Positions 1-7,901 of a stretch of 7,901 bases of DNA are shown one piece after another; positions within the stretch are counted from its first letter, which is position 1; every line of letters starts with the position of its first letter. The position numbers were made by a program, and so were the translations under genes. The notes below the pieces were generated by a model. That model worked only from the letters and a program-made list of their open reading frames with translations, did no database searches and had not been told where the DNA came from. Source of the DNA: JACDHQ01 sp036401195 (GTDB lineage: Bacteria > Gemmatimonadota > Gemmatimonadetes > Gemmatimonadales > Gemmatimonadaceae); contig DASWVQ010000139.1 of assembly GCA_036401195.1 (NCBI GenBank), positions 1 through 7,901 of the forward strand. The letters are read 5' to 3'.

Positions 1-57
1 CTCGCCGTCGCGCCGCACGGCGCCCTGGAGGGCGAGCGTCGTGCGGACGGACCGGCG

Positions 58-1074
58 CTACCGCCAGCCCAGCGCCGGCGCCACGTGCGTGAGGATCGAC
101 TCGAGCACGTGCACGTTGTACTCCACGCCGAGCGTGTTCGGCACGGTCAGCAGCAGCGTGTCGGCCTCGGCGATCGCCTCGTCCTCGCGCAGCTGCTCGA
201 CCAGCACCTCCGGCTCGGCGGCATAGGTGCGCCCGAAGATGGCGCGCATGTTGTCGATGGCGCCCACCCGGTCGCTGCTGTCGTCGCGGCCGAAGTAGAG
301 CCGGTCGCGGTCGTTCATGAGCGCGAAGATCGAGCGCGACACGGAGACGCGCGGCTCGCGCGCATGCCCTGCCGCCTTCCACGCCGTGCGGAAGGCGCGG
401 ATCTGCTTCGCCTGCTGCACGTGAAAGGGCTCCCCCGTCTCGTCGGCCTTGAGGGTGGAGCTCTGGAGGTTCATCCCGAGCTGCGCGGCCCAGATGGCGG
501 TCGCATTCGACGCCGAGCCCCACCAGATGCGCTCGCGCAGCCCGGGTGAATGCGGCTCGAGGCGGAGGAGGCCCGGCGGGTTGGGGAACATGGGGCGCGG
601 GTTGGGGCGCGCGAACCCTTCGCCCTTCAGCAGCTCGAGAAAGACCTCGGCGTGGCGACGGCCCATGTCGGCGTCGGTCTCGCCGTCGGCGGGGGCGTGG
701 CCGAAGTGCCGCCATCCCTCGATGACCTGCTCCGGCGAGCCGCGGCTGATCCCCAGCTGGAGCCGGCCGTTGCCGATCAGGTCCGCGGCGCCCGCGTCCT
801 CCACCATGTAGAAGGGGTTCTCGTAGCGCATGTCGATGACGCCGGTGCCGATCTCGATGCGGCTCGTGCGCGCGCCCACGGCGGCGAGGAGGGGGAAGGG
901 CGACGCGAGCTGCTGCGCGAAGTGGTGCACGCGAAAGTAGGCGCCGTCCGCGCCGAGCGCCTCGGCGGCCACCGCGAGCTCGATCGACTGCTGGAGCACG
1001 TCGCGCGCGGACCGCACGGCGGATTGCCGCGAAGGATTCCAGTGGCCGAAGGAGAGGAAACCGATCTTTTTCAT
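58..1074 (-). CDS. LLM-class (luciferase-like) flavin-dependent oxidoreductase
   Basis: Predicted cytoplasmic FMN/F420-type oxidoreductase of the bacterial luciferase-like superfamily, 338 aa, a usual length for single-subunit members. The N-terminus MKKIGFLSFGHW is the typical first beta-strand of this family. Further family hallmarks are FRVHHFAQQLASPFPLLAAV (48-67), the strand IEIGTGVIDMRYENPFYMVED (about 73-93, a TIM-barrel strand and the following helix), and LQLGISRGSPEQ (106-117), the usual flavin-phosphate loop region. The substrate cannot be read from sequence; relatives act as monooxygenases or reductases on varied small molecules. I chose the ATG at 1074 because the conserved core begins exactly there. 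A GTG at 1125 would add 17 residues without family resemblance. No good Shine-Dalgarno precedes either start. It is divergent from the chemoreceptor gene across a 282-bp gap containing a palindrome that may be its operator. The reading frame is complete, with a TAG stop. Confidence 0.93.
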   Translation of the reverse strand: MKKIGFLSFGHWNPSRQSAVRSARDVLQQSIELAVAAEALGADGAYFRVHHFAQQLASPFPLLAAVGARTSRIEIGTGVIDMRYENPFYMVEDAGAADLIGNGRLQLGISRGSPEQVIEGWRHFGHAPADGETDADMGRRHAEVFLELLKGEGFARPNPRPMFPNPPGLLRLEPHSPGLRERIWWGSASNATAIWAAQLGMNLQSSTLKADETGEPFHVQQAKQIRAFRTAWKAAGHAREPRVSVSRSIFALMNDRDRLYFGRDDSSDRVGAIDNMRAIFGRTYAAEPEVLVEQLREDEAIAEADTLLLTVPNTLGVEYNVHVLESILTHVAPALGWR

Positions 1075-1356
1075 GGATGCGTGCGGTGAGGCGAGTGGCG
1101 ATCGTCGTCCGGCGAACTGCCCCACGACCGGGGCCGCCGGGCAGGACGGGACCGTCCGTGCGGGGAGCAGGTCAGTCAGGAATATTGCGTGTTATAACAC
1201 GAAAAGCAATGGCGTGGTCGTTCCACTTGCAGCCTCGGCCGTGACGCATTCCGGAACGGCTCGTCCCTTGTTTTACGCGGCTGTGTCCGCCGCTGCCTTC
1301 CCCCCCACGCTGCCCCCACGCAGCAAGGCAGCATCCCCAGACTCCCGCCCCGCCGC
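1075..1356. other. Divergent intergenic region between oxidoreductase and chemoreceptor operon
   Basis: This 282-bp gap should hold promoters for both flanking genes. About 1180-1240 is clearly more AT-rich than the surroundings and contains a 14-bp palindrome, annotated separately. No convincing -35/-10 pair is visible for the plus-strand operon, and no flagellar-type sigma28 or sigma54 promoter was recognised. No clear ribosome-binding site precedes the ATG at 1357. Open frames crossing the region look like GC-driven shadows. Confidence 0.6.
1188..1201. promoter_or_regulatory. Perfect 14-bp palindrome, candidate operator
   Basis: CGTGTTATAACACG reads identically on both strands. It sits in the AT-rich part of the gap, 114 bp upstream of the oxidoreductase start and 156 bp upstream of the MCP start. 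Outside it the flanks continue imperfectly: TT at 1185-1186 faces AA at 1203-1204. On the minus strand, a weak TTGCTT (1209-1204) and CAATAT (1187-1182) are 16 bp apart with the palindrome exactly between them, the arrangement expected if a dimeric repressor (TetR or MarR type, for example) blocks the oxidoreductase promoter. Each hexamer matches consensus at only about three positions, so the promoter itself is weak evidence. No regulator gene lies in the window. Confidence 0.5.
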
Positions 1357-3120
1357 ATGGACGACGTCGTTCATCGGGCGCATCGGCCAATCCCCCACGA
1401 ACAGCTCCCGTCGGTCGGGCGGGCGCTCTCGCGACTGGGACTCGCCGCCGGCGTCACTCTCGCCCTGGTCCTGGCGGTCAGCCTCGGGCTGGGGCTGCTC
1501 GCGAGCCGCGCCGCCTCGACCGTCCGTACGCGACTGTACCCGTCGCTCGTCCTCACGGCCAACCTCGGGTCGCTCGCCCAGGAGACGCAGCTCGCCAGCC
1601 GCGACGCGGTGTCGATGCGCGACGCGGAGAGCCTGGCCCGGGGCGACAGCCTGCAGGCGACCTTCGCGGCGCGCGTGGACTCGGCCCGTCGCGCGGGGCT
1701 GGTGTCGCCGATGCGTGCCGACTCGGTGTCGCGCGCCTTCACCGAATACTACCGCCGGGCGCACCGCATCAGCGCGTCGGTCATCGCCGACACCGGGGTG
1801 GCCGGGGCGATGGACGACCTGCCGGTGATGATGCAGCGGTACCAGGAGCTGCGGGCGACGCTCGACAGCCTGCGCACGCGGGACGAGCGCAGCCTGCGCG
1901 ACGCCCTCGCGCGGAGCGAGCGATGGACGGCGCTCACCTGGATCATGGTGGCGCTTCTCGCGCTCCTCGGCCTCGGCGTGGTGCGCAGCCGGGCGGCGGC
2001 CACCGGGCGCGCGATCGTGGACCCGCTGCGGGAGGCGACGTCGGTCGCCGACCGCATCGCCACCGGCGACGTGGCCGTCGCCCTCCCGGCGGGGAGCACC
2101 CGGGAGATCGCCGACCTCCTCGAGGCGATGGGGCGCATGATCGACTACCTGCGGCGCATGTCGGCGCTGGCCGACGCGATCGCCGTGGGCCGGCTCGACG
2201 TGCAGATCGCGCCCGCATCGGGCGCGGACCGGTTCGCGGGCGCCTTCGAGGCGATGCGCCTCTACCTGCGCCAGATGAGCGACGTGGCCGACCAGCTCGC
2301 GGCGGGCGACCTGCGCGGGGCGGTGGTGGCGCGCGGCGAGGGCGATCGCTTCGGCGAGGCCTTCGCCGCCATGCTGCGCACCCTCCGCCACACGGTGGGG
2401 GAGCTGCGGGCCGGCGCCGAGTCCATGCGGCTGGCGGCCGACCAGGTCGCGGCATCGGCCGGGGACCTGTCGTCGGGGACGGAGCTCGAGGCGCAGCGCA
2501 TGGACGAGACGCGCGCCACGCTGGCAGCGGTGGTGCGGCAGGTGGGCGCGACGTCGGCGCACGCGGCCGAGATGGAGCGGCTGTCGCGGGAGCGGGCGGC
2601 GGCGGCGGAGTCGGCGAGCGTGGCGATCCGCGAGGCGCTGGTGTCGCTGGAAGCGATCTCCGACCACGTGACCGCGGTGGACCGCATCGCGGGGCAGACG
2701 AACCTGCTCGCCCTCAACGCCGCGATCGAGGCGGCGCGCGCGGGCGAGCACGGGCGTGGTTTCGGCGTCGTGGCCGACGAGATCCGCAAGCTGGCCGACG
2801 AGTCGCGCATTGCCGCCGAGCAGATCGGCCGCCTGGCGGGGGAAAGCCGGGTGGTGGCGGCACGGTCCACGGGGATCGTGGAGTCGCTGGTGAGCGGGAG
2901 CACGGAAACGGCGGTGCTGGCGACGCGGGTCGCGGGGGCGGCGGGGGAACAGGACGTCGCGCTCGCGCAGATCGGTGCCGCGATGCACGACATCAACGAG
3001 GTCGTCCTCCGCAACGCGGCGGCGGCGGAGGAGCTGGCCGCGACCGCCGAGGAGATGTCGGCGCAGTCGGGGATGCTGCAGGACCTGATCGGGACCTTCC
3101 GCGATGGGGGGACCGCGTGA
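1357..3120 (+). CDS. Methyl-accepting chemotaxis protein with three HAMP-like repeats
   Basis: Inner-membrane chemoreceptor, 587 aa, predicted to control CheA through CheW. Order: a short basic cytoplasmic tail; TM1 at about 29-50; a periplasmic, mostly helical sensor of about 140 residues (51-190), probably four-helix-bundle-like; TM2 at about 191-209; a HAMP domain (about 210-265) followed by two shorter HAMP-like units (about 268-306 and 307-347); and a long coiled-coil signalling domain (about 355-580). The signalling hairpin tip is clear: IAGQTNLLALNAAIEAARAG at 444-463, then GRGFGVVADEIRKLA (467-480). A segment around E558/E559 fits the small-residue/EE/small-residue methylation consensus. 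There is no C-terminal NWETF-type CheR/CheB tether. It is first in an operon: the next gene starts 20 bp after its stop. The ATG at 1357 is the earliest reasonable start, though it lacks a clear Shine-Dalgarno. The ligand is unknown; the context suggests sensing through the downstream binding protein. Confidence 0.95.
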   Translation: MDDVVHRAHRPIPHEQLPSVGRALSRLGLAAGVTLALVLAVSLGLGLLASRAASTVRTRLYPSLVLTANLGSLAQETQLASRDAVSMRDAESLARGDSLQATFAARVDSARRAGLVSPMRADSVSRAFTEYYRRAHRISASVIADTGVAGAMDDLPVMMQRYQELRATLDSLRTRDERSLRDALARSERWTALTWIMVALLALLGLGVVRSRAAATGRAIVDPLREATSVADRIATGDVAVALPAGSTREIADLLEAMGRMIDYLRRMSALADAIAVGRLDVQIAPASGADRFAGAFEAMRLYLRQMSDVADQLAAGDLRGAVVARGEGDRFGEAFAAMLRTLRHTVGELRAGAESMRLAADQVAASAGDLSSGTELEAQRMDETRATLAAVVRQVGATSAHAAEMERLSRERAAAAESASVAIREALVSLEAISDHVTAVDRIAGQTNLLALNAAIEAARAGEHGRGFGVVADEIRKLADESRIAAEQIGRLAGESRVVAARSTGIVESLVSGSTETAVLATRVAGAAGEQDVALAQIGAAMHDINEVVLRNAAAAEELAATAEEMSAQSGMLQDLIGTFRDGGTA

Positions 3121-3130
3121 CCATGGGACT

Positions 3131-3135
3131 GGAGG
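3131..3135 (+). promoter_or_regulatory. Ribosome-binding site GGAGG that fixes the start of the PstS-like gene
   Basis: GGAGG lies five bases before the ATG at 3141. It selects that ATG over an in-frame ATG at 3123 and a GTG at 3117, which lack such a site and would put extra residues ahead of the signal peptide. Confidence 0.8.
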
Positions 3136-3140
3136 GAGTC

Positions 3141-3599
3141 ATGACGCGATGGGAACGGCCGGTGCTCGCGATCCTGCTCGTGATCGCGGCGCTGGCGATG
3201 CCCGCGCCCGCCGCGGGGCAGGTGGTGGTGGTGGTGCCGGCGGCGAGCGGCGCGAGCGACGTGTCGCTCGAGGAACTGCGGCGGTACTTCACCGGCAAGG
3301 GCACGCTCGACAATCGCAAGGTGCAGGTGGTGGAGCTGGTGAGGCTGCGCAGGGCGTTCTACCAGGCGCTGCTCAAGATGAGCGAGGACGACGTCCGCCG
3401 GCGCTGGGTGGCGCTGATGTTCCGCGGCGAGGCCTCGGCGATGCCGAAGGAGTTCGACGACGCGGGCGACGTGGTGAAGTACGTGGCGGGCCACCCGGGC
3501 GCGATCGGCTTCGTCGAGGCCGGGGCCGCGGGCGCCGGCGTGAAGGTGCTGTCGGTCGGGGGGAAGAAGCCCTCCGACCCGGGCTATCCCCTCCGATGA
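3141..3599 (+). CDS. Small PstS-like periplasmic substrate-binding protein
   Basis: Secreted protein of 152 aa. The N-terminus MTRWERPVLAILLVIAALAM followed by PAPAAGQ is a standard Sec signal peptide, with cleavage probably near residues 24-27. The mature part (about 126 aa) resembles the short phosphate-ABC-type binding proteins: a beta-strand VVVVVP, then LEELRRYFTGKG (43-54), RRAFYQALLKMSEDDVRRRW (70-89), FRGEASAMPKEF (94-105), and VVKYVAGHPGAIGFVEAG (111-128). The last motif is highly typical of the PstS family. True PstS is over twice this length and has two lobes, so this is a one-domain relative. No ABC permease or ATPase gene is nearby, which favours a sensing or scavenging role over classical transport. 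The ligand may be phosphate or another oxyanion, but binding residues cannot be assigned from sequence alone. Its stop overlaps the next start as ATGA, and it begins 20 bp after the MCP stop. Confidence 0.85.
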   Translation: MTRWERPVLAILLVIAALAMPAPAAGQVVVVVPAASGASDVSLEELRRYFTGKGTLDNRKVQVVELVRLRRAFYQALLKMSEDDVRRRWVALMFRGEASAMPKEFDDAGDVVKYVAGHPGAIGFVEAGAAGAGVKVLSVGGKKPSDPGYPLR

Positions 3600-4648
3600 G
3601 CCGACCGATGACCGTGCATTCCCGCCGGACGATGCGGGCGCTGGGGCTGGCCGTGGCGATCCTGTCGATCGTCGCGGCGCGCCCCCGGGCCGCCCGCGCG
3701 CAGGAGACCACGATCCGTGGCTTCGCCAACGTCACCTACGCCGCCAGCGACAGCACCGGCGGCCGGTCGGGCTTCGGCCTCGGCCAGTACGACCTGTTCA
3801 TCACCTCGCGGCTCGCGCCCCGGTGGACCTTCCTGGGCGAGACCGTGTTCGAGTTCGACGAGACCGACTTCGCCGTGGACGTGGAGCGGGTGGTGGTGGG
3901 CTACGAGGCGACGGCCCGGCTCAAGCTGTGGGGCGGCAAGCACCACAACCCGCTCGGGTACTGGAACACCGCCTTCCACCATGGGGCGCTGATGCAGCCC
4001 ACGATCGAGCGCCCCCCGCTGGTGGCGTTCGAGGACGATGGCGGGGTGCTCCCCGTGCACGCGCTGGGGCTCATGGCCTCGGGGCGCGACTTCACCCCGG
4101 CGCACCTCGGCTTCGACCTGCTGGTGGGGAATGGGATCGGGTCCACGCCGGAGGGCGACAACAACACGGGCAAGTCGGTCACCGTCGCGCTCTCGTCGCA
4201 GGTGACGAGCGCACTCCAGGTGGGGGTGAACGGGTACGTCGACCGGCTGGCCGCCGGCACTCCCGCGCTCGGCGGTGACCCGCTCGCGCAGCCCGTGAGC
4301 CAGCGGATCGTTGGCGGCTACGTGGCGTACCTGGGGCCGCGGGCGGAGCTGATCTCGGAGTACCAGCGCATCTCGCACGACCCCGCCGCCGGGCCGGCGA
4401 CGTCGAACGACGGATTCTTCGCCTATGGCGGGTGGCGCGTGCGGGAGTGGGTGGCCTACGCACGCTACGATGCGTTCACCGCCGCCGCGCCGGACCCGTA
4501 TTACCGCGTGCCGAGCACGCACGGAGTGCTCGTGGGGACGCGCTACGACTTCGCGTCGACCGCCACCGGGAAGCTGGAGCTGCGGCAGCGCAAGGGGACC
4601 GGCGACGCCGTGCACGAGCTGGCGGCGCAGATCGCGATCGGATTCTAG
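3596..4648 (+). CDS. Outer-membrane beta-barrel (porin-like) protein
   Basis: Predicted outer-membrane protein of 350 aa. It has an arginine-containing N-region, a hydrophobic core ALGLAVAILSIVAA (15-28), and a likely signal-peptidase site after RAARA (residue 35). The mature protein is rich in alternating aromatic/hydrophobic strands and ends in AAQIAIGF; the C-terminal Phe is the usual barrel-assembly signal. A distinctive segment, GGKHHNPLGYWNTAFHHGAL (113-132), then ERPP and LPVHALGLMASGRD (152-165), resembles a conserved stretch I associate with porin-like proteins found beside PstS-like proteins. The role is probably solute passage across the outer membrane, and the substrate is unknown. 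The ATG at 3596 overlaps the upstream stop (ATGA), suggesting translational coupling. ATGs at 3608 and 3632 are alternatives that would still leave a signal peptide, the last a shorter one. The gene is followed by a strong terminator. Confidence 0.82.
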   Translation: MSRPMTVHSRRTMRALGLAVAILSIVAARPRAARAQETTIRGFANVTYAASDSTGGRSGFGLGQYDLFITSRLAPRWTFLGETVFEFDETDFAVDVERVVVGYEATARLKLWGGKHHNPLGYWNTAFHHGALMQPTIERPPLVAFEDDGGVLPVHALGLMASGRDFTPAHLGFDLLVGNGIGSTPEGDNNTGKSVTVALSSQVTSALQVGVNGYVDRLAAGTPALGGDPLAQPVSQRIVGGYVAYLGPRAELISEYQRISHDPAAGPATSNDGFFAYGGWRVREWVAYARYDAFTAAAPDPYYRVPSTHGVLVGTRYDFASTATGKLELRQRKGTGDAVHELAAQIAIGF

Positions 4649-4698
4649 GCTCGCGTGAGGCCGGCGGCCGGCGGGAGGGCGGCCGGCGCACGAGGACG

Positions 4699-4731
4699 AG
4701 GCCGCGCGGTCCATCAAGGACCGCGCGGCCT
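4699..4731 (+). terminator. Intrinsic terminator closing the MCP/PstS-like/porin operon
   Basis: A perfect 14-bp stem (left arm 4699-4712, AGGCCGCGCGGTCC; right arm 4718-4731) with the five-base loop ATCAA, followed by TCCTTCC. The stem is extremely GC-rich and the T-tract poor, as is common in high-GC genomes. It begins 50 bp after the porin-like stop codon. Three copies of GGCCGGC (4659-4665, 4666-4672, 4681-4687) precede it and may form extra secondary structure. Confidence 0.85.
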
Positions 4732-4810
4732 TCCTTCCGCCCATGGCTCGTGACAGGGAGGGAATGCGACGCGATCATCGGCCTGGCGGCACCATGCTGC
4801 CCCGGCGAGA

Positions 4811-4826
4811 GGTGATGAACATCACC
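4811..4826. promoter_or_regulatory. Interrupted palindrome, possible operator
   Basis: GGTGATG-AA-CATCACC has two perfect 7-bp arms separated by two bases, about 95 bp upstream of the lipoprotein start. The two-base centre is too tight for an RNA hairpin with the full stem, so a protein-binding site is more plausible than a terminator. It is single-copy in the window, and the bound factor is unknown. Confidence 0.3.
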
Positions 4827-4910
4827 GGAATACACGAGCGGGCTTCCCCGTCAGCGGGATCGAGGTGGCGCGAATGCGCCAGCCCTCAGCCATCCCACTC
4901 CCGCCCTCCT

Positions 4911-4914
4911 GGAG
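4911..4914 (+). promoter_or_regulatory. Ribosome-binding site of the lipoprotein gene
   Basis: GGAG followed by six bases (ACGCCC) and the ATG at 4921. It supports this start, which is also the one that gives a proper lipoprotein signal sequence. Confidence 0.7.
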
Positions 4915-4920
4915 ACGCCC

Positions 4921-5424
4921 ATGTCCCGTGTGGCCAGGGTCCTGCCCCTCGCCGTCGTTGCCGCGCTGGTTGCCGCGTGCGCCGACCTGTCCGCCCCCAC
5001 CCAGGTGCTCACCGCGGTCGATGCACCCATGGCCAGCAAGGGAAGCTCGGGGGGCGGCGGCGGCGGTGGGGGTGGCGGCGGGACCACGCTCGTGGTCACC
5101 ACGCCCCCGACGGTGGATGCGACGGGGGCGTGGGCCGGGAGCAGCGACGGCCCTGACATCGCGCACACCTACACGCTCACGCTCCGCCAGACCGGCGCCG
5201 GGATGGTGAGCGGCACGGGCACGACGGCGACCCCGTTCATGAACGCCGCGTACCTGGTGGTGGGCACGGTGAACGGCGACACGCTGATGCTGTACACCGG
5301 CTCCACCTGCGCCTCGTGCACGCTCGCGCCGCTGTACCGGGGGATCGTGTCCGCCAACGGGTCACGGGTGGACGGCACGTTCCTGAATGGCGGCGTGTCG
5401 CCGGTGACCTTCTACCGGCAGTAG
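4921..5424 (+). CDS. Small lipoprotein with poly-glycine linker, unknown function
   Basis: A 167-aa predicted lipoprotein. The signal sequence MSRVARVLPLAVVAALVAAC has an N-terminal arginine pair, a hydrophobic core and the lipobox VAAC, with C20 as the lipidated cysteine. A variable stretch (21-43) leads into eleven consecutive glycines (44-54), presumably a flexible tether from the membrane. The remaining 110 residues look like a compact beta-rich domain: alternating strands such as YTLTLRQTGAGMVSGTG (84-100), YLVVGTVNGDTLMLYTG (111-127) and GIVSANGSRVDGTF (141-154), a pattern seen in many small secreted proteins of unknown function. C130 and C133 form a CASC motif that could be a disulfide or metal site. 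The gene has its own ribosome-binding site and lies downstream of a terminator. It is convergent with the response-regulator gene, with only 18 bp between the stops and no visible terminator there. I do not recognise a named family. Confidence 0.82.
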   Translation: MSRVARVLPLAVVAALVAACADLSAPTQVLTAVDAPMASKGSSGGGGGGGGGGGTTLVVTTPPTVDATGAWAGSSDGPDIAHTYTLTLRQTGAGMVSGTGTTATPFMNAAYLVVGTVNGDTLMLYTGSTCASCTLAPLYRGIVSANGSRVDGTFLNGGVSPVTFYRQ

Positions 5425-5442
5425 GCCGCTCGCCGGCCCGCC

Positions 5443-5814
5443 TCACGCCACGGCGGCGAGCCACGTCGCGATCGTGGCCAGGAACTGCTTGTAGTCGAGC
5501 GGCTTCGCGATGTACCCGTCGCACCCGGCGGCGCGGATGCGCTCCTCGTCGCCCTTCATCGCCAGCGCCGTGAGCGCGATCACGGGGATGGCGCGTGTCC
5601 CCGCGTCGGCCTTGAGCAACGCCGTGGCCTGCAGGCCATCCATGCCGGGGAGCTGGATGTCCATCAGGATGAGGCTCGGGCGCTCCGCGCGCGCCAGGCC
5701 AACGCCCGCCTCCGCGCTGGTCGCGGCCAGCACCTCGTGGCCGGCGGATTCCAGCAGGAAGCTCGCGAGCTTCATGTTCGCGGGGTTGTCCTCCACCACG
5801 AGGATGCGCGGCAC
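5443..5814 (-). CDS. Single-domain response regulator (CheY/DivK-like receiver)
   Basis: A 123-aa stand-alone receiver with no output domain. All canonical residues are present: acidic pair E8/D9 in ILVVEDN, phospho-acceptor D52 in LILMDIQLPGMDG, T82 in IALTALAM and K104 in IAKPLD. The sequence after the acidic pair (NPANMKLASFLLESAGHEV) resembles DivK-like regulators and the detached receivers of hybrid kinases more than chemotaxis CheY. The start is a GTG at 5814-5812, one base after the TAA stop of the upstream hybrid kinase. A GGAG inside the end of that gene (5828-5825) lies ten bases before the GTG, so the two genes are almost certainly co-transcribed and probably translationally coupled. 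It likely receives phosphate from that kinase as a shuttle or protein-interaction output. The start could only change by a few residues. Confidence 0.93.
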   Translation of the reverse strand: MPRILVVEDNPANMKLASFLLESAGHEVLAATSAEAGVGLARAERPSLILMDIQLPGMDGLQATALLKADAGTRAIPVIALTALAMKGDEERIRAAGCDGYIAKPLDYKQFLATIATWLAAVA

Positions 5815-5815
5815 C

Positions 5816-7901
<2,086 letters not shown>

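Larger units (their letters stand above)
4732..4920. other. Intergenic region upstream of the lipoprotein gene
   Basis: This stretch must contain the lipoprotein promoter if that gene is transcribed separately, as the terminator before it implies. The only structure seen is the interrupted palindrome at 4811-4826. I could not identify convincing -35/-10 hexamers. Short overlapping frames on both strands show no protein-like composition and are not called. Confidence 0.5.

Noticed and set aside
21..34. Inverted repeat CGCCCT-GG-AGGGCG downstream of the oxidoreductase stop as a terminator
   Set aside because: The stem is short (five pairs with a four-base loop) and no T-rich run follows on the minus strand. 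Positions 1-57 otherwise show nothing assignable.
85..549. Plus-strand frames opposite the flavin oxidoreductase (85-549, 449-811, 550-1089)
   Set aside because: Shadow composition and no family resemblance; the minus-strand oxidoreductase is clear.
1075..1125. 17-residue N-terminal extension of the oxidoreductase from a GTG at 1125
   Set aside because: The family core begins at the ATG at 1074, and the extension resembles nothing and has no better ribosome-binding site.
1273..2988. Very long (571-codon) open frame antisense to the chemoreceptor gene
   Set aside because: The translation is dominated by Arg, His, Gly and Pro in low-complexity runs, as expected for a shadow frame in GC-rich DNA. 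The plus-strand MCP in the same place has unmistakable family motifs.
1923..3122. Long upstream extension of the PstS-like frame through the MCP gene
   Set aside because: The extension is Gly/Arg-rich shadow sequence in another frame of the MCP. GGAGG at 3131 and the signal peptide place the start at 3141.
3117..3140. Earlier in-frame GTG (3117) and ATG (3123) starts for the PstS-like protein
   Set aside because: Neither has a good ribosome-binding site, while the ATG at 3141 has GGAGG five bases upstream.
3221..3236. GTG trinucleotide run, considered as a microsatellite
   Set aside because: It simply encodes the valine-rich first strand of the PstS-like protein and is short.
3584..4744. 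386-codon minus-strand frame opposite the porin-like gene
   Set aside because: The translation is Arg/His/Gly-rich without domain features, and it would overlap a well-supported gene and its terminator.
4743..5166. Short overlapping frames on both strands before and within the lipoprotein gene
   Set aside because: No signal sequence, domain or ribosome-binding site; the 4921-5424 frame has a lipobox and a good GGAG.

Overview
The window is very GC-rich DNA from a Gram-negative bacterium: it encodes an outer-membrane beta-barrel with a terminal phenylalanine, a lipobox lipoprotein and a periplasmic binding protein. The overall style (GC-rich codons in every gene, a short Gly-rich lipoprotein with a small beta-rich domain, GTG starts, multi-receiver hybrid kinases) suggests Gemmatimonadota or a similar high-GC soil lineage. 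That placement is an impression from the sequence, not a database result. All main reading frames are intact, and I see no RNA gene, insertion sequence, CRISPR array or sign of recent transfer.

Layout. (1) 58-1074, minus strand: a luciferase-like flavin-dependent oxidoreductase. (2) 1075-1356: a divergent intergenic region holding a perfect 14-bp palindrome in an AT-rich island, a likely operator. (3) 1357-4648, plus strand: a tight three-gene unit encoding a methyl-accepting chemotaxis protein (MCP) with three HAMP-like repeats, a small secreted PstS-like binding protein, and an outer-membrane beta-barrel protein. It is closed by a strong hairpin terminator at 4699-4731. (4) 4732-4920: an intergenic region with a second short palindrome. 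(5) 4921-5424, plus strand: a small lipoprotein with a poly-Gly linker. (6) 5443-7901, minus strand: a hybrid histidine kinase (receiver, kinase, two receivers) whose N-terminus lies beyond the window, followed one base later by a single-domain response regulator.

How the genes may work together. The MCP, binding protein and porin-like protein are spaced as one operon (a 20-bp gap, then an ATGA overlap). They could form a cassette in which a solute enters through the outer membrane, is bound in the periplasm and is reported to the chemotaxis machinery; this is inference. The hybrid kinase and lone receiver look like a phosphorelay pair. The kinase's middle receiver has lost its phospho-acceptor aspartate, so it probably works as a docking or allosteric domain. 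The oxidoreductase appears functionally separate from its neighbours.
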